This document shows, piece by piece, positions 46,496 through 55,555 of a stretch of DNA of 64,000 bases. The notes under the pieces are model-generated. The model saw only the letters and a program-made list of their open reading frames with translations. It did not search any database and was not told where the DNA came from. The translations under genes and the position numbers were made by a program. The first letter of the stretch is position 1. Every line of letters starts with the position of its first letter. This stretch comes from Sulfolobus sp. A20 (GTDB lineage Archaea > Thermoproteota > Thermoprotei_A > Sulfolobales > Sulfolobaceae): positions 2,494,384-2,558,383 of the forward strand of contig NZ_CP017006.1 of assembly GCF_001719125.1 (NCBI RefSeq), given 5' to 3'.

Positions 46496-46724
46496 ATATG
46501 TGGACAATAATTTGGTTGATATAAATTGAATTTTCTTTATTGTGGAAAAGTATTTTGCATGAGGCAACTCATCTATTAGGGCGAGAATGGGTTTGATTTC
46601 CTAACACTTAACTCAACAAGAAACACAATAACAAGATGGCTAAAAATATTCTTCAACACAATTTACTCGAAATCTATTGGCATAAGTTAGAATGTGGAAG
46701 TAAATGAAATTGTTGTCCACACAT
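46496..46724. mobile_element. Non-autonomous IS6-like derivative (MITE-like, 229 bp)
   Basis: Left end ATATGTGGACAATAATTTGG (outermost four bases worn), right end AATTGTTGTCCACACAT. It is inverted relative to the copy at 45443-45678 and has a different internal deletion, keeping more of the transposase 3' side (for example GAAACACAATAACAAGATGG). It flanks the PaREP1 gene on its right. Confidence 0.78.
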
Positions 46725-46797
46725 GAAAAAGGTAAAAAAGAATTTAAAAAAAATTAAATGAATTTTTACCTAAATGTAGTTAAAATTATGAAGATAA

Positions 46798-48810
46798 TTA
46801 GGTAGCATTCTCATAGTACATAGTATTATAGAAGTATATCAAGTACCCATCAACATCGGTAAATACTACTCCCTTTACATAAGGCTGTATAAAGTAGTAC
46901 GATGATGGTACTGGAAGCCATATATATGGGGCTTGATTGTATATTATGTTATACACTGTCTTTATCATATCAGCTTGCTCGGTTACGTTAGTGATAAAGG
47001 GCAAAGTTTCATATATTTGTTGTAATTCGGAGTTATTAAACCATGCTGAATTGCCAGAAGGTCCTCCAAACTGTATGTCAGTTAACGGCATTAATTGCTG
47101 AAAGACTGGATCTGGCCAATCCGGTGTCCAACCTATTGCAATCATATCTGGCGTTGATTGAGGGGTCGCATACGACTCTATCACTGAGAACGTTACATAT
47201 TTAACTGAAACTGATATACCTATTTGATTTAAGTTCTGCGTTATAATGTCAAACTCCTCTTGCATGGTGTTAGTTACGGGAGCTAAGGCTACTATTTGTA
47301 AAGTCGGTAAAGGATTACCCTTAGGATTGCCTATAACGGTTCCATTAGATAATGTTACGTAGAAATCTCCTTCATATCCAGCTTCATTTAGATAGTGTAA
47401 AGCTAGAGACAAGTTGTATGAATAGAAGGATAAGTTTCCAGGATTGTATAGTATGCCATATTGAGGGGAAATGGGACCTAAAGGTAGATCAGCTAATATA
47501 TTTCCATTATAATTAAATATGCTTAATAAGGCTGAGTAGTTAATGGCGTGAACTATGGCTAATCTAAGATCTGTAATGTTCAATGGGTAAGTTTGTGTGT
47601 TCATTGAAATGTACTGAACGCCGGGTAATACTCCAAAATCATAAAACGTCTGGTTTATCATATTGTTGTAAGGGGATGCTTTTAATATCTGATTTATATA
47701 CGCTATGGAGACGTAAGAGATTTGGGCTTGGTTTGATACGAAATCTTCTACCCTATCAGTATGGGATAGTCCGTAATAAACCTCAACGACTGGTATATGA
47801 GCAGGTTCAGCAATTAATGGTACTGAATGGTTTTCAGCCCAGTAATGAGGATTTTTAATTAGCGCTATTTCAGAGAAACTAAGACCAACAAATTTAATCA
47901 CATAAGGTCCAGTGCCTATCAGACCATATGAGTTTGCGTAATTATTAGGGCTATTTGGTTGAACTCCTCCATGTTCATCCACGCTAACTGGATCAACTAT
48001 AGCTCCCCAAGAGTTAGCTATATCTAATAAGAAGTATTTATAGGGATGCAAGGTGTTTATTTCTACCTCATATGGTCCTTTAACAACTACTGCTTGGTAT
48101 GGGTATTCCATTATCTTCTGAATTGTTTGATTGTTTGCGTTGAAGTGTGATAGGATAGATGCTAGGACTTGTGCAGCTAATGTAGCATTTTTAGTAGTTG
48201 GTAAACCGGTAACTTGTTGGATTGCATTAGCTACTCCCCAAGGTAAAGCATAACCAGTCTGACCATACTGCGTTGAATTAAATAATAAGCAAATGTAATC
48301 AGCTACACCCGGAGGTTGTCCCATCAAAATAGTCCTATATAACGAGAACCATACAGATGATGCATTTACTTGATTTCCATCAGAAAACGTTACATAAGTT
48401 CTTAAGTAAAAGGTCCAGTTTTCGTAGTTTGTTGTAGTCCAGTTTTGAGCTATTACGGGAACAACTTGTAAGTAATTGGAACCGTTAGGTTCTACTAATT
48501 CTTGATATACTGCATAATATAGAGGCTCAACTTGGTCTAAGAAATCAGTAGCTGGATCCAAACCACTAGGAGCAGCAGTCTGAGCTACATCTACCAATAC
48601 AGATTTATTAGAGGGTTGAAGAACACTAACAGAGCTTACGGTAGTAGTATTGGTAAAAGATGAGGTACTTGAAGGAAAAGTAGAGGGCTGATGATGAGAA
48701 GACGTTATGATTAGAACGCCACCTACTATAGCTATAACTAATATTACAATTATAACAACCGTTATTACTTTCATACTTAATCCGGATCTTATTTTCTTAA
48801 CTTTTTCCAC
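46798..48810 (-). CDS. Oligopeptide/sugar-binding lipo- or bindosome protein (SBP_bac_5)
   Basis: About 670 residues, extracellular solute-binding protein family 5. The N-terminus from GTG 48810 reads MEKVKKIRSGLSMKVITVVI, a class III pilin-like signal (RSG|LS, then a hydrophobic helix), and a Ser/Thr-rich linker (SSHHQPSTFPSSTSSFTNTT) follows. The core contains typical text such as NWTFYLRTYVTFSDGNQVNAS and GTGPYVIKFVGLSFSEIALIKNPHYW. TTAATATTAATAC at about 48831-48846 lies 28 bases before that GTG, so the longer frame from 48867 is not used. It binds peptides or, in Sulfolobales, sugars such as cellobiose or xylo-oligomers. No permease genes adjoin it. Confidence 0.82.
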   Translation of the reverse strand: MEKVKKIRSGLSMKVITVVIIVILVIAIVGGVLIITSSHHQPSTFPSSTSSFTNTTTVSSVSVLQPSNKSVLVDVAQTAAPSGLDPATDFLDQVEPLYYAVYQELVEPNGSNYLQVVPVIAQNWTTTNYENWTFYLRTYVTFSDGNQVNASSVWFSLYRTILMGQPPGVADYICLLFNSTQYGQTGYALPWGVANAIQQVTGLPTTKNATLAAQVLASILSHFNANNQTIQKIMEYPYQAVVVKGPYEVEINTLHPYKYFLLDIANSWGAIVDPVSVDEHGGVQPNSPNNYANSYGLIGTGPYVIKFVGLSFSEIALIKNPHYWAENHSVPLIAEPAHIPVVEVYYGLSHTDRVEDFVSNQAQISYVSIAYINQILKASPYNNMINQTFYDFGVLPGVQYISMNTQTYPLNITDLRLAIVHAINYSALLSIFNYNGNILADLPLGPISPQYGILYNPGNLSFYSYNLSLALHYLNEAGYEGDFYVTLSNGTVIGNPKGNPLPTLQIVALAPVTNTMQEEFDIITQNLNQIGISVSVKYVTFSVIESYATPQSTPDMIAIGWTPDWPDPVFQQLMPLTDIQFGGPSGNSAWFNNSELQQIYETLPFITNVTEQADMIKTVYNIIYNQAPYIWLPVPSSYYFIQPYVKGVVFTDVDGYLIYFYNTMYYENAT

Positions 48811-48867
48811 CCTCCTTTCATCATTCGTGATTAATATTAATACTTTATCATTGTATGATATGAACAA

Positions 48868-49166
48868 GGTTTAAGCTTATCGTGAGAAAGTGTAGAGGAA
48901 TACTATATAGAATACAACATAATCGTACTTCAACAAGAAATTTTTACTATTCGTACAAAGAGAAATTACATTAAAGTAATAGGTTTTATTTTCCTCAGTG
49001 CTAATTAATTTGGTAATATTATTGATGATGCTATTATATAGATAGATCTAAACTTACCTAAGACTCAATAGGTCTAAGAATTTTCCATACTGATAAAAGG
49101 TTTAAACTCTGAGGAAGAGAGTTAAATCAGCGATAATCTTTTTAGAATATAAACGGATTTAATCAT
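48868..49166. promoter_or_regulatory. Divergent promoter spacer
   Basis: Contains the upstream part of the minus-strand SBP gene and, at right, TCTTTTTAGAATA (about 49136-49148), 25 bases before the GTG start of the next gene. A TGATGA and a CTGA about 65 bases apart (49022, 49087) were considered and not accepted as an sRNA. Confidence 0.4.
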
Positions 49167-49853
49167 GTGAGTAGCACAGTAGACGAGGTTTACAATAAGC
49201 TAAAAAACGATAAGGAGTTCATTGAAAGGTTAGCTAATGCTATAGCGGATAAAATCGTAATAAAGAAATTAGAAGAGTTAAGTAGTGAAATTGTGAGATT
49301 AACAAGTGAGATGAATAAGATGAGAGAAGAATTTAGTGACGAAATGAGGAAGTTAAGAGAAGATCAGAACAAATTAAGAGAGGATATAAATAAGATGAGA
49401 GAAGAATTTACCAACGAGATAAAGAAGTTGAGGGAGGATATGAATAAGTATTACACGCAGATAGCTAAATTTGTGGAGAACTTAACTACAAGCATTGAGG
49501 ATGATGCTCAACTTTACTTAGAGTGGTTAATAGAAAAGGAGTTGGGTTATAAGGTTCAAATTAGCAGGCTTGAATTGGAAAACATTGCTGAAATAGACTT
49601 ATTTGCAGAGTTTGGTAATTACGTTTTGATAGGCGAGGTTAAAAGTAGGGCAAATAGGAGTGTCTTTCATGAATTAATGAGAAAAATCGAGAAGTTGAAG
49701 ATGAGTAAGCGGGAAATGTTTGAGAATAAGAAGATAATTCCCGTCATATTCACGTTAAGCCCAACAATAGATTTGATACAGTTATGCAAGGAGAGCAAAG
49801 TTTTCTTGACTAGCGGTAGTAGGAACTTAACTGAATTTAAGGAGATCATCTAA
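49167..49853 (+). CDS. Coiled-coil PD-(D/E)XK nuclease-like protein (DUF3782 type)
   Basis: 228 residues. Residues 34-95 are a heptad-rich coiled coil with a repeated unit (NKMREEFSDEMRKLREDQ, then NKLREDINKMREEFTNE). The C-terminal half is a PD-(D/E)XK fold: AEIDLFAEFGNYVLIGEVKS places D144, E157 and K159 at the catalytic spacing. Such proteins are common in Sulfolobales and cyanobacteria with unknown targets; the coiled coil probably makes it a multimer. GTG start, leaderless. It is 42 bases before the frameshifted dehydrogenase, which has its own promoter. Confidence 0.7.
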   Translation: MSSTVDEVYNKLKNDKEFIERLANAIADKIVIKKLEELSSEIVRLTSEMNKMREEFSDEMRKLREDQNKLREDINKMREEFTNEIKKLREDMNKYYTQIAKFVENLTTSIEDDAQLYLEWLIEKELGYKVQISRLELENIAEIDLFAEFGNYVLIGEVKSRANRSVFHELMRKIEKLKMSKREMFENKKIIPVIFTLSPTIDLIQLCKESKVFLTSGSRNLTEFKEII

Positions 49854-49895
49854 GTACCTCACAAATTTATTTAAAAAAAGTGTATACTTATCTTT

Positions 49896-50865
49896 ATGGT
49901 AAGATTAATAAGCCATCAAGAGCTAAATGGGTTAGTAAAGGAGATACTTGATAAGAGGGGAGTTAATGGAAGTGAGATCATTTCAAATCATTTCGTTGAA
50001 GCAGAGTTAAGAGGTCATTCATCTCACGGCGTTCAGAGAGTAATTCCCTTAGTTAAAGGTGTTGAGTTAGGAACAATAAGGAAGGAGTTAAAGTATGAGA
50101 TAGTAAAGGAAAACAATAACTCAATACTCATAGATGGGTTGCATAGCATAGGAATAACGTTATGGGATAGGTTGGTAGAGGAATACGTAGAAAAAAAAGA
50201 ACTTTATAGCGGTCAGAAACTCATCCCACATAGGTTTTCTAGGATATTATACGGAAAAAGTAGCAAGAAAAGGGAAAGTGGGGATAATGATAGGCAATGC
50301 TGAACCTGCCGTAGTAAAACCTATGAGTTCACAAAAAGTGTTATCAACAACTCCAATTAGCATTTCTATTCCTACAAGGGATAATCCTATAATCTTAGAC
50401 ATGTCTCTAGCCTCAATTGCTAGAGGAAAGATAATAGAAGCTCTAAGGAAAGGAGAGGAGATACCGTATGGAGTTGCTGTAGACAAGGAAGGCAAAATCA
50501 CTACTAGCCCTAAAGAGGCTTTGGAAGGAGGAATTTTACCAATGGGAGGACAGAAAGGATTTTACTTAATGCTTACATTAGAACTATTAGTATCGTTTTT
50601 AACAGGCTCTGCCATAGGTCCTAATGTCAAGGGAGTACTAAATACTGAAACACCACCAAACAAGGGTGAAATAATGATCATAATAGATCCTATAGATGCT
50701 AATTATGACGCAATAGATTACATGAAGAACATCTTAAGGTCTGATTTCCCAGGTGAACATGGGATGAAATTAAGAGAAAAAGCTATGAGAGAAGGTATAG
50801 AGATTGATGAAAAGTTATACGAAACGTTAGTTGATATGAGGTATAAAGTACCTTATTTCACATAA
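49896..50865 (+). pseudogene. Ldh2-type malate/lactate/sulfolactate dehydrogenase, frameshifted
   Basis: First part (49896 to about 50190): MVRLISHQELNGLVKEILDK, then AELRGHSSHGVQRVIP, the hallmark start of the NAD(P)-dependent Ldh2/MdhII/ComC family. After a run of eight A at 50191-50198 the correct text continues one base out: KNFIAVRNSSHIGFLGYYTE, then KVGIMIGNAE and on to RYKVPYFT at 50865. Removing one A restores a single frame of about 322 codons, somewhat shorter than the usual 340-360. The family reduces or oxidises 2-hydroxy acids, including ureidoglycolate and sulfolactate. It is 590 bases upstream of a split UxaA-type dehydratase, which suggests a shared pathway. A leaderless start fits AATTTATTTAAAA 26 bases before the ATG. 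Confidence 0.88.
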
Positions 50866-51454
50866 ATATCACGTGAGTCTTGTATTCAACCAAATAAGAC
50901 GCATACGTCCTCACTAAATTAATAGCCTTTTCGCTATATCGATAGGAGACCCTTCTGACATGCTATTAAGGGTAAGCTAACAAGGGAATTTGCTTATTAG
51001 AGGATTGTCTTGAGAAACTGTAGTTTAATTTTTAAACGATACAAATCTTCATAATATTACTGTTGTAAAGAATCTAATTGAAACCCTTCAATGAAAACAT
51101 TGAACCTTTCATGAGTACCTCTTCATTCAAGTTTTTTTATAAACTTGGAGGCTAAAAAGAAGTTTCCTATTATTTGACAATATGGATAATATTACTATTA
51201 TGAAGTTACAAATTCTGGTCGTGTCCCATTTCAAACGCGTATGACTGTTTTATGCCTTTGTTTTGCATCATCAAGGAACTTCCTATCTTAACCCTAATAA
51301 CGTGATGGCAATAAATAAGGTATATCCCTATAAACCTCCTTCTTACCCCTTATAAGGAGTTAATAAATTTTAGCTTCATGACGGCATTATATCTTGCTTA
51401 AACAATCTTGTATACATAAAAAATTTATTAATAAGCTTAAGAATCAAGAGATAT
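50866..51454. other. 590-base gene-free region
   Basis: No intact gene. A promoter (AAAATTTATTAATAAG, about 51419-51434) lies about 26 bases before the next ATG. The sequence around 51190-51390 is slightly richer in C and G and could be a worn repeat, but no family was identified. Confidence 0.35.
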
Positions 51455-51751
51455 ATGCCAAAGGGTTTAATTCATTCAAAAGGAGACGACGTCTGTGTTG
51501 CGGTAGAAGATATATCAGCGGGAGAAGAAGTTATTTGCGCCTATTTAGATAACCCATCTGAGTACGTAACGTTAAAAAGTGTTCAAAACGTCCCATTGGG
51601 GCATAAAATAGCATTAAGGGATATAAAGAAGGGTGAAAAAGTTCTTAAATATGGCAGACCTATAGGAGAGGCAATTCAAGACATAAGGAAGGGAGAGCAT
51701 GTACATATCCATAACATAAAAAGTTTGAGGTGGAGGTTTGATAAGAAATGA
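51455..51751 (+). CDS. UxaA-family small subunit (SAF domain)
   Basis: 98 residues forming the SAF domain of altronate/galactarate dehydratase or sulfolactate sulfo-lyase: GLIHSKGDDVCVAVEDISAG, VPLGHKIALRDIKKGEKVLKYG, RPIGEAIQDIRKGEHVHIHN. In many archaea and bacteria the family is split into a small SAF subunit and a large catalytic one, as here. The stop overlaps the next ATG (ATGA). The mRNA is leaderless. With a sulfolactate-type dehydrogenase relic upstream, a SuyA role is possible besides sugar-acid dehydration. Confidence 0.85.
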   Translation: MPKGLIHSKGDDVCVAVEDISAGEEVICAYLDNPSEYVTLKSVQNVPLGHKIALRDIKKGEKVLKYGRPIGEAIQDIRKGEHVHIHNIKSLRWRFDKK

Positions 51752-52911
51752 TAACCATTAAAGGTTATTTAAGGGAAGACGGCTCTGTAGGGATAAGAAA
51801 CCACGTTTTAATATTGCCTCTAGATGACCTCTCTAATACGGCATCAATAGGAGTGGCAAAGTTAATAAGGGGTACAATAGCAGTTCCCCATCCTTATGGA
51901 AGATTACAATTTGGTAAAGACTTAGACCTACTATTTCACGTACTCTCTGGAACGGGGGCTAATCCCAACGTTGCCTCAGTAATTATTATAGGGATTGAGG
52001 AGAACTGGGCTAATAAGGTAGCAGATGAAATTGCTAAGACTGGAAAACCTGTTGAAGTTTTCCCAATAGAGGGTTATGGAGATTTAAGGACGATTGAGAG
52101 GGCATCTAGGAAGGCTAAGGAATTCGTACAAGAGGCTAGTGAAAAACAGAGGACTGAAGTAGACATATCATCTATAGTGATGAGCACTAAGTGCGGAGAG
52201 AGTGATACCACTTCTGGCCTAGCATCTAATCCTGCTGTTGGAGTTGTAATAGATAGGATGGTTGATCTAGGAGCAACTGCGATGTTTGGGGAAACTTCAG
52301 AACTCACTGGAGGAGAGGATATAGTTGCTAGTAAAATTAAGGATGAAGTACTAAGGGAGAAGTTCTGGAGAATATACAAGGAATACGTTAATGTGATAGA
52401 AAGTCAAGGAGTTGACTTATTAGGCTCTCAACCTACTCAGGGTAACATTAAGGGAGGGTTATCGACGATAGAGGAGAAGGCGTTAGGTAACATACAAAAG
52501 CTGGGACATAGACCGATAAATTGTGTCCTAGATTACTTAGATAAATTGGATAAGAAAAAAGAGGGAGGAAGGTTATGCTTCGTTAATACTTCTTCAGCAG
52601 CAGCTGAAGCTGTTACCTTATTTGCTGCTAAGGGTTCAGTCATACACTTGTTTACCACTGGTCAAGGAAATATTGTTGGTCATCCCATTATACCAGTCAT
52701 AAAGATAACGGCTAATCCTAAGACAGTTAAATCGATGAGTGAACACATTGACGTAGACATTTCAGACTTACTCTCCTTAAAGATATCGTTAGAAGAGGCT
52801 GGAGAGAGGATATTTAACTACATGCTTAGGGTGATTAACGGTAGGCTAACATCAGCTGAAGTCCTGCAGCATGACGAGTTCTCCCCGATAAAGCTTTACA
52901 TAAGCGCGTGA
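51748..52911 (+). CDS. UxaA-family large subunit (sugar-acid dehydratase or SuyB)
   Basis: 387 residues. GYLREDGSVGIRNHVLILPL at the start, GTGANPNVASVIIIGIEENW, VMSTKCGESDTTSGLASNPA (about 148-167), GATAMFGETSELTGGEDI and TSSAAAEAVTLFAAKG, then TTGQGNIVGHPIIPVIKITAN are full UxaA/GarD C-terminal signatures with the conserved Cys and Glu of the iron site. It dehydrates an aldonate, or in the SuyB branch removes sulfite from 3-sulfolactate. It overlaps the genes on both sides by 4 bases. Confidence 0.87.
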   Translation: MITIKGYLREDGSVGIRNHVLILPLDDLSNTASIGVAKLIRGTIAVPHPYGRLQFGKDLDLLFHVLSGTGANPNVASVIIIGIEENWANKVADEIAKTGKPVEVFPIEGYGDLRTIERASRKAKEFVQEASEKQRTEVDISSIVMSTKCGESDTTSGLASNPAVGVVIDRMVDLGATAMFGETSELTGGEDIVASKIKDEVLREKFWRIYKEYVNVIESQGVDLLGSQPTQGNIKGGLSTIEEKALGNIQKLGHRPINCVLDYLDKLDKKKEGGRLCFVNTSSAAAEAVTLFAAKGSVIHLFTTGQGNIVGHPIIPVIKITANPKTVKSMSEHIDVDISDLLSLKISLEEAGERIFNYMLRVINGRLTSAEVLQHDEFSPIKLYISA

Positions 52912-54050
52912 AGGGAATGAATATAGACGTTTTTCAAGTCTCAATACCTTACATCACTGATCCAATTTCTGACTTTTACAATTCTTGGGATGTACAATTA
53001 TACGTTAAGGTAAGTGATGGGGAAAACTATGGTTGGGGAGAAACGTTAGTAGCTGGAAGTGGCATAATTAGCGCTTACTCCTCTGTAATAAGTGACTTAA
53101 TAAAACCATTTATCGAAGAGTATTATAATAACATTAAGTCTCTTCAAGAGATTGAAAGTGTATTGGAGAAGGTTATGTTTACTGCAGGAAATTGTGGAGT
53201 AGTTACTGGGGCTATAAGCTCAGTCGAAATGGCTTTATGGGCATTAAGAGCAAAACAATTGAAGATAAAGTTAACAGACTTACTAGGTGGTAAAGTTAGA
53301 GATAGTGTAAAGGTTTATGCAAGCTTTCCCAGGTTTTCTAAAGTAAGTGAATTAGTGAAGGCTGTTGACACTACCTTCAATAGAGGCTTTGAGATAATTA
53401 AATTACATCAATCTACATCAACTGTTTTAGACTCCTTGAGAAGTATAAGGGATAAGTATAAGGAGTTAAAGTTAGCAATAGATCTAAATGCCCCATTTGA
53501 TTTAACTAAGGCTGTTGAATTCGTTAACAAAGTGGCTAGGTATGAGGTGGAATGGGTTGAGGAGCCTTTATATCCACCAAACGATTATGATACTCTGAGT
53601 AAATTAGTTAAGGTTTCGCCTATTCCTATATCTGCGGGAGAAAATGAATACACTTTACATGGCTTTAAGAAACTCCTAGAGGCTGGAATATCGTACTTAC
53701 AGCCGGATGTAGCTAAAATTGGAGGGATAAGTAAGTTCTTGCAAGTCTTAAACTTAGCCTCAGCGTATAACGTAAAAGTCTTACCTCACGATAGACCAGA
53801 TAGCTCACCTATATCACTAATTTATACTCTGAACTTAGCGTTAACTAACCTTAACGTAGATTTGGTTGAATACACAATTTCTGATTTTCCATCTGACTTA
53901 TTTCCTAATTTACCCGTTTTTAAGAGAGGCTACGTGATACCCTCAGAGGATATTGAGATTAATGAAGAGGTCTTGAGGAAAAAGTACAAATATATTAATA
54001 GGTTAAGAGTACTGCACTTCAGCGATTTAGAGGAGAAGATGAAGAAGTAA
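52908..54050 (+). CDS. Enolase-superfamily sugar-acid dehydratase/racemase
   Basis: 380 residues of the mandelate racemase/muconate lactonising enzyme group. Capping domain about 1-120. In the barrel: IIKLHQ (Lys/His acid-base), LAIDLNAPF (metal Asp), EWVEEPLYP (metal Glu), ISAGENEYTLHGF (metal Glu), LQPDVAKIGG (Asp) and KVLPHDRPDS (His). The His after LP fits dehydratases of the GalD/RspA-like kind. It is the third member of a coupled operon with the UxaA pair, so it likely dehydrates or epimerises the same or a related aldonic acid. The start ATG is preceded by GGG but shares sequence with the previous stop. Confidence 0.85.
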   Translation: MKGMNIDVFQVSIPYITDPISDFYNSWDVQLYVKVSDGENYGWGETLVAGSGIISAYSSVISDLIKPFIEEYYNNIKSLQEIESVLEKVMFTAGNCGVVTGAISSVEMALWALRAKQLKIKLTDLLGGKVRDSVKVYASFPRFSKVSELVKAVDTTFNRGFEIIKLHQSTSTVLDSLRSIRDKYKELKLAIDLNAPFDLTKAVEFVNKVARYEVEWVEEPLYPPNDYDTLSKLVKVSPIPISAGENEYTLHGFKKLLEAGISYLQPDVAKIGGISKFLQVLNLASAYNVKVLPHDRPDSSPISLIYTLNLALTNLNVDLVEYTISDFPSDLFPNLPVFKRGYVIPSEDIEINEEVLRKKYKYINRLRVLHFSDLEEKMKK

Positions 54051-54304
54051 GTTGTTTATTTTCCCATTTCCATTTCACCCCTCCCATGCTAAAAGTTTAA
54101 CGTTCTTTTTATCACGTATGTTTATACTTTTCTATGTCTTTATTAGTTCTAATTCTAATCTCTTAATTTCCTTAAATCTCCCTTCTAACTGAGTTGATCT
54201 AATCTTCTAATTTAGTAACTTGATAAATTTAAGCTTTGATATATACAAACTTTTTTAAGGGTGTATGAATAATATATAATAGGTGGTCACTGAGGTGATG
54301 GGAA

Positions 54305-55159
54305 TTGCTTTCATTGTCAAAGATCAATTCAGCTTCCCGAGTGTTTTTAGCTTCAAGTATTTTGATTTTCTCCATATCATTAGTTGAAGCAATTTATGGT
54401 CTAATTTATAACTCGTCTTTATTGATAGTTGATTCGTATCACGGTTTCGTAGATGCATCTATGTCCCTATTATTTTCAATTACACTGAAAGTAGCTTATA
54501 AGAGAAACAGAAAGTATTGGGCGCTATATAACCTAGAAAATCTAGGAGTTTTAATATCATCAGCCATAATACTCTTCTTAGTAATCGACTATATAAGAGG
54601 AGTTACAGAAATAAGCGTTGAGGTTCCATACTGGCTTTCAATAATTACTTGGATATCAGCCTTGATAACGTTTAGCATATATTACTTTGAGAGACGATAT
54701 AACTGGATCAGCGTTGTTAAAAGTGATATGATTCATAGTAAACTTGACTTTGCCATGGAGATAATAAGTGGCTTTGCCATCATTTCGGAGAACTTATCGT
54801 TTAACTTAATGGTTATACTTTCAATAGTCAGCTTTATAATATTTGATACTTTCAGGGAGTTAAAGGAGGCTATAATGTCTTTAATAGGGGCAAATTATAA
54901 CGGTCCTCTGAAAGATGAAATCTTTAAAGCGTTAAGAAAGGCGAATATAAACGTACTAAAAATTTACGTTAGAAGATTAGGTTCATTTTATATGGTTTAT
55001 CTGATAATTGGTTTACCATCTAATGTGACCTTGAGGAGAGCGTATAAGGTTAGAAAAAAGGCTAGTAAAATAGCTTACTCCTTCAATCCAGTGATCTCAG
55101 TTGAGGTAAAAATAGTACCTCAGAAAAGTATTCCTCAGCTGGTTCAGATTAGAGATTAG
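54305..55159 (+). CDS. Cation diffusion facilitator (CDF) transporter
   Basis: 284 residues. Five to six membrane helices in 1-190, with LLIVDSYHGFVDASMSLLFS (about 39-58) giving the HxxxD-type metal site of helix II and KSDMIHSKLDFAMEII (about 140-155) the DxxxxxxD site of helix V. A C-terminal cytoplasmic domain about 195-284 (LKVKI...SVEVKIVP). It exports Zn, Fe, Mn or another divalent cation from the cell. The TTG at 54305 follows GAGGTGATG by a few bases. It has no functional link to the sugar-acid operon that I can see. Confidence 0.75.
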   Translation: MLSLSKINSASRVFLASSILIFSISLVEAIYGLIYNSSLLIVDSYHGFVDASMSLLFSITLKVAYKRNRKYWALYNLENLGVLISSAIILFLVIDYIRGVTEISVEVPYWLSIITWISALITFSIYYFERRYNWISVVKSDMIHSKLDFAMEIISGFAIISENLSFNLMVILSIVSFIIFDTFRELKEAIMSLIGANYNGPLKDEIFKALRKANINVLKIYVRRLGSFYMVYLIIGLPSNVTLRRAYKVRKKASKIAYSFNPVISVEVKIVPQKSIPQLVQIRD

Positions 55160-55348
55160 TTTAAATTATGGGATTCTCCCACATTAATTATAGTTTATTT
55201 CAGCTTAAGACAAAAATTTTCCATTGCTCTTTGGAAAAATTATATTTTGTCTGAATAACTCCAGTTATATTCGCTTAACTCACTCCTTTATTTCTTATGC
55301 GGAAATTTCATGATCGTTAATATATACGATTGAGTTAATTGTTCAATT

Positions 55349-55474
55349 GTGAAAGTTAAATGTGAAAAGATCAATAACATAAAAGATATTGTAGAAAGAT
55401 TTAGGGATTATTCTATTGTCGAGGTTTGTAACGAAAAGACGTTGAGACCAATATTAGTCTATGAAGTTACATGA
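55349..55474 (+). CDS. Small leaderless ORF, 41 residues
   Basis: GTG start 27 bases after TTAATATATAC (55317-55327), the exact spacing of leaderless genes in this window. The product reads MKVKCEKINNIKDIVERFRD and then YSIVEVCNEKTLRPILVYEV plus a Thr, with two cysteines and a beta-alpha-beta-like pattern. No family recognised. It is in a 400-base spacer between two other genes. Other parts of the spacer (55160-55316, 55475-55555) hold nothing recognisable. Confidence 0.45.
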   Translation: MKVKCEKINNIKDIVERFRDYSIVEVCNEKTLRPILVYEVT

Positions 55475-55555
55475 GAGACGTAAATATGGATCGGTGAGGA
55501 GAAAACTCTAAGGAAGTCAGTTGAACTTTAAACCCGTATTTGACCTTTTAGATTA

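Noticed and set aside
49022-49090. Possible C/D box sRNA (TGATGA and CTGA about 65 bases apart)
   Set aside because: No convincing internal C'/D' boxes or terminal stem.
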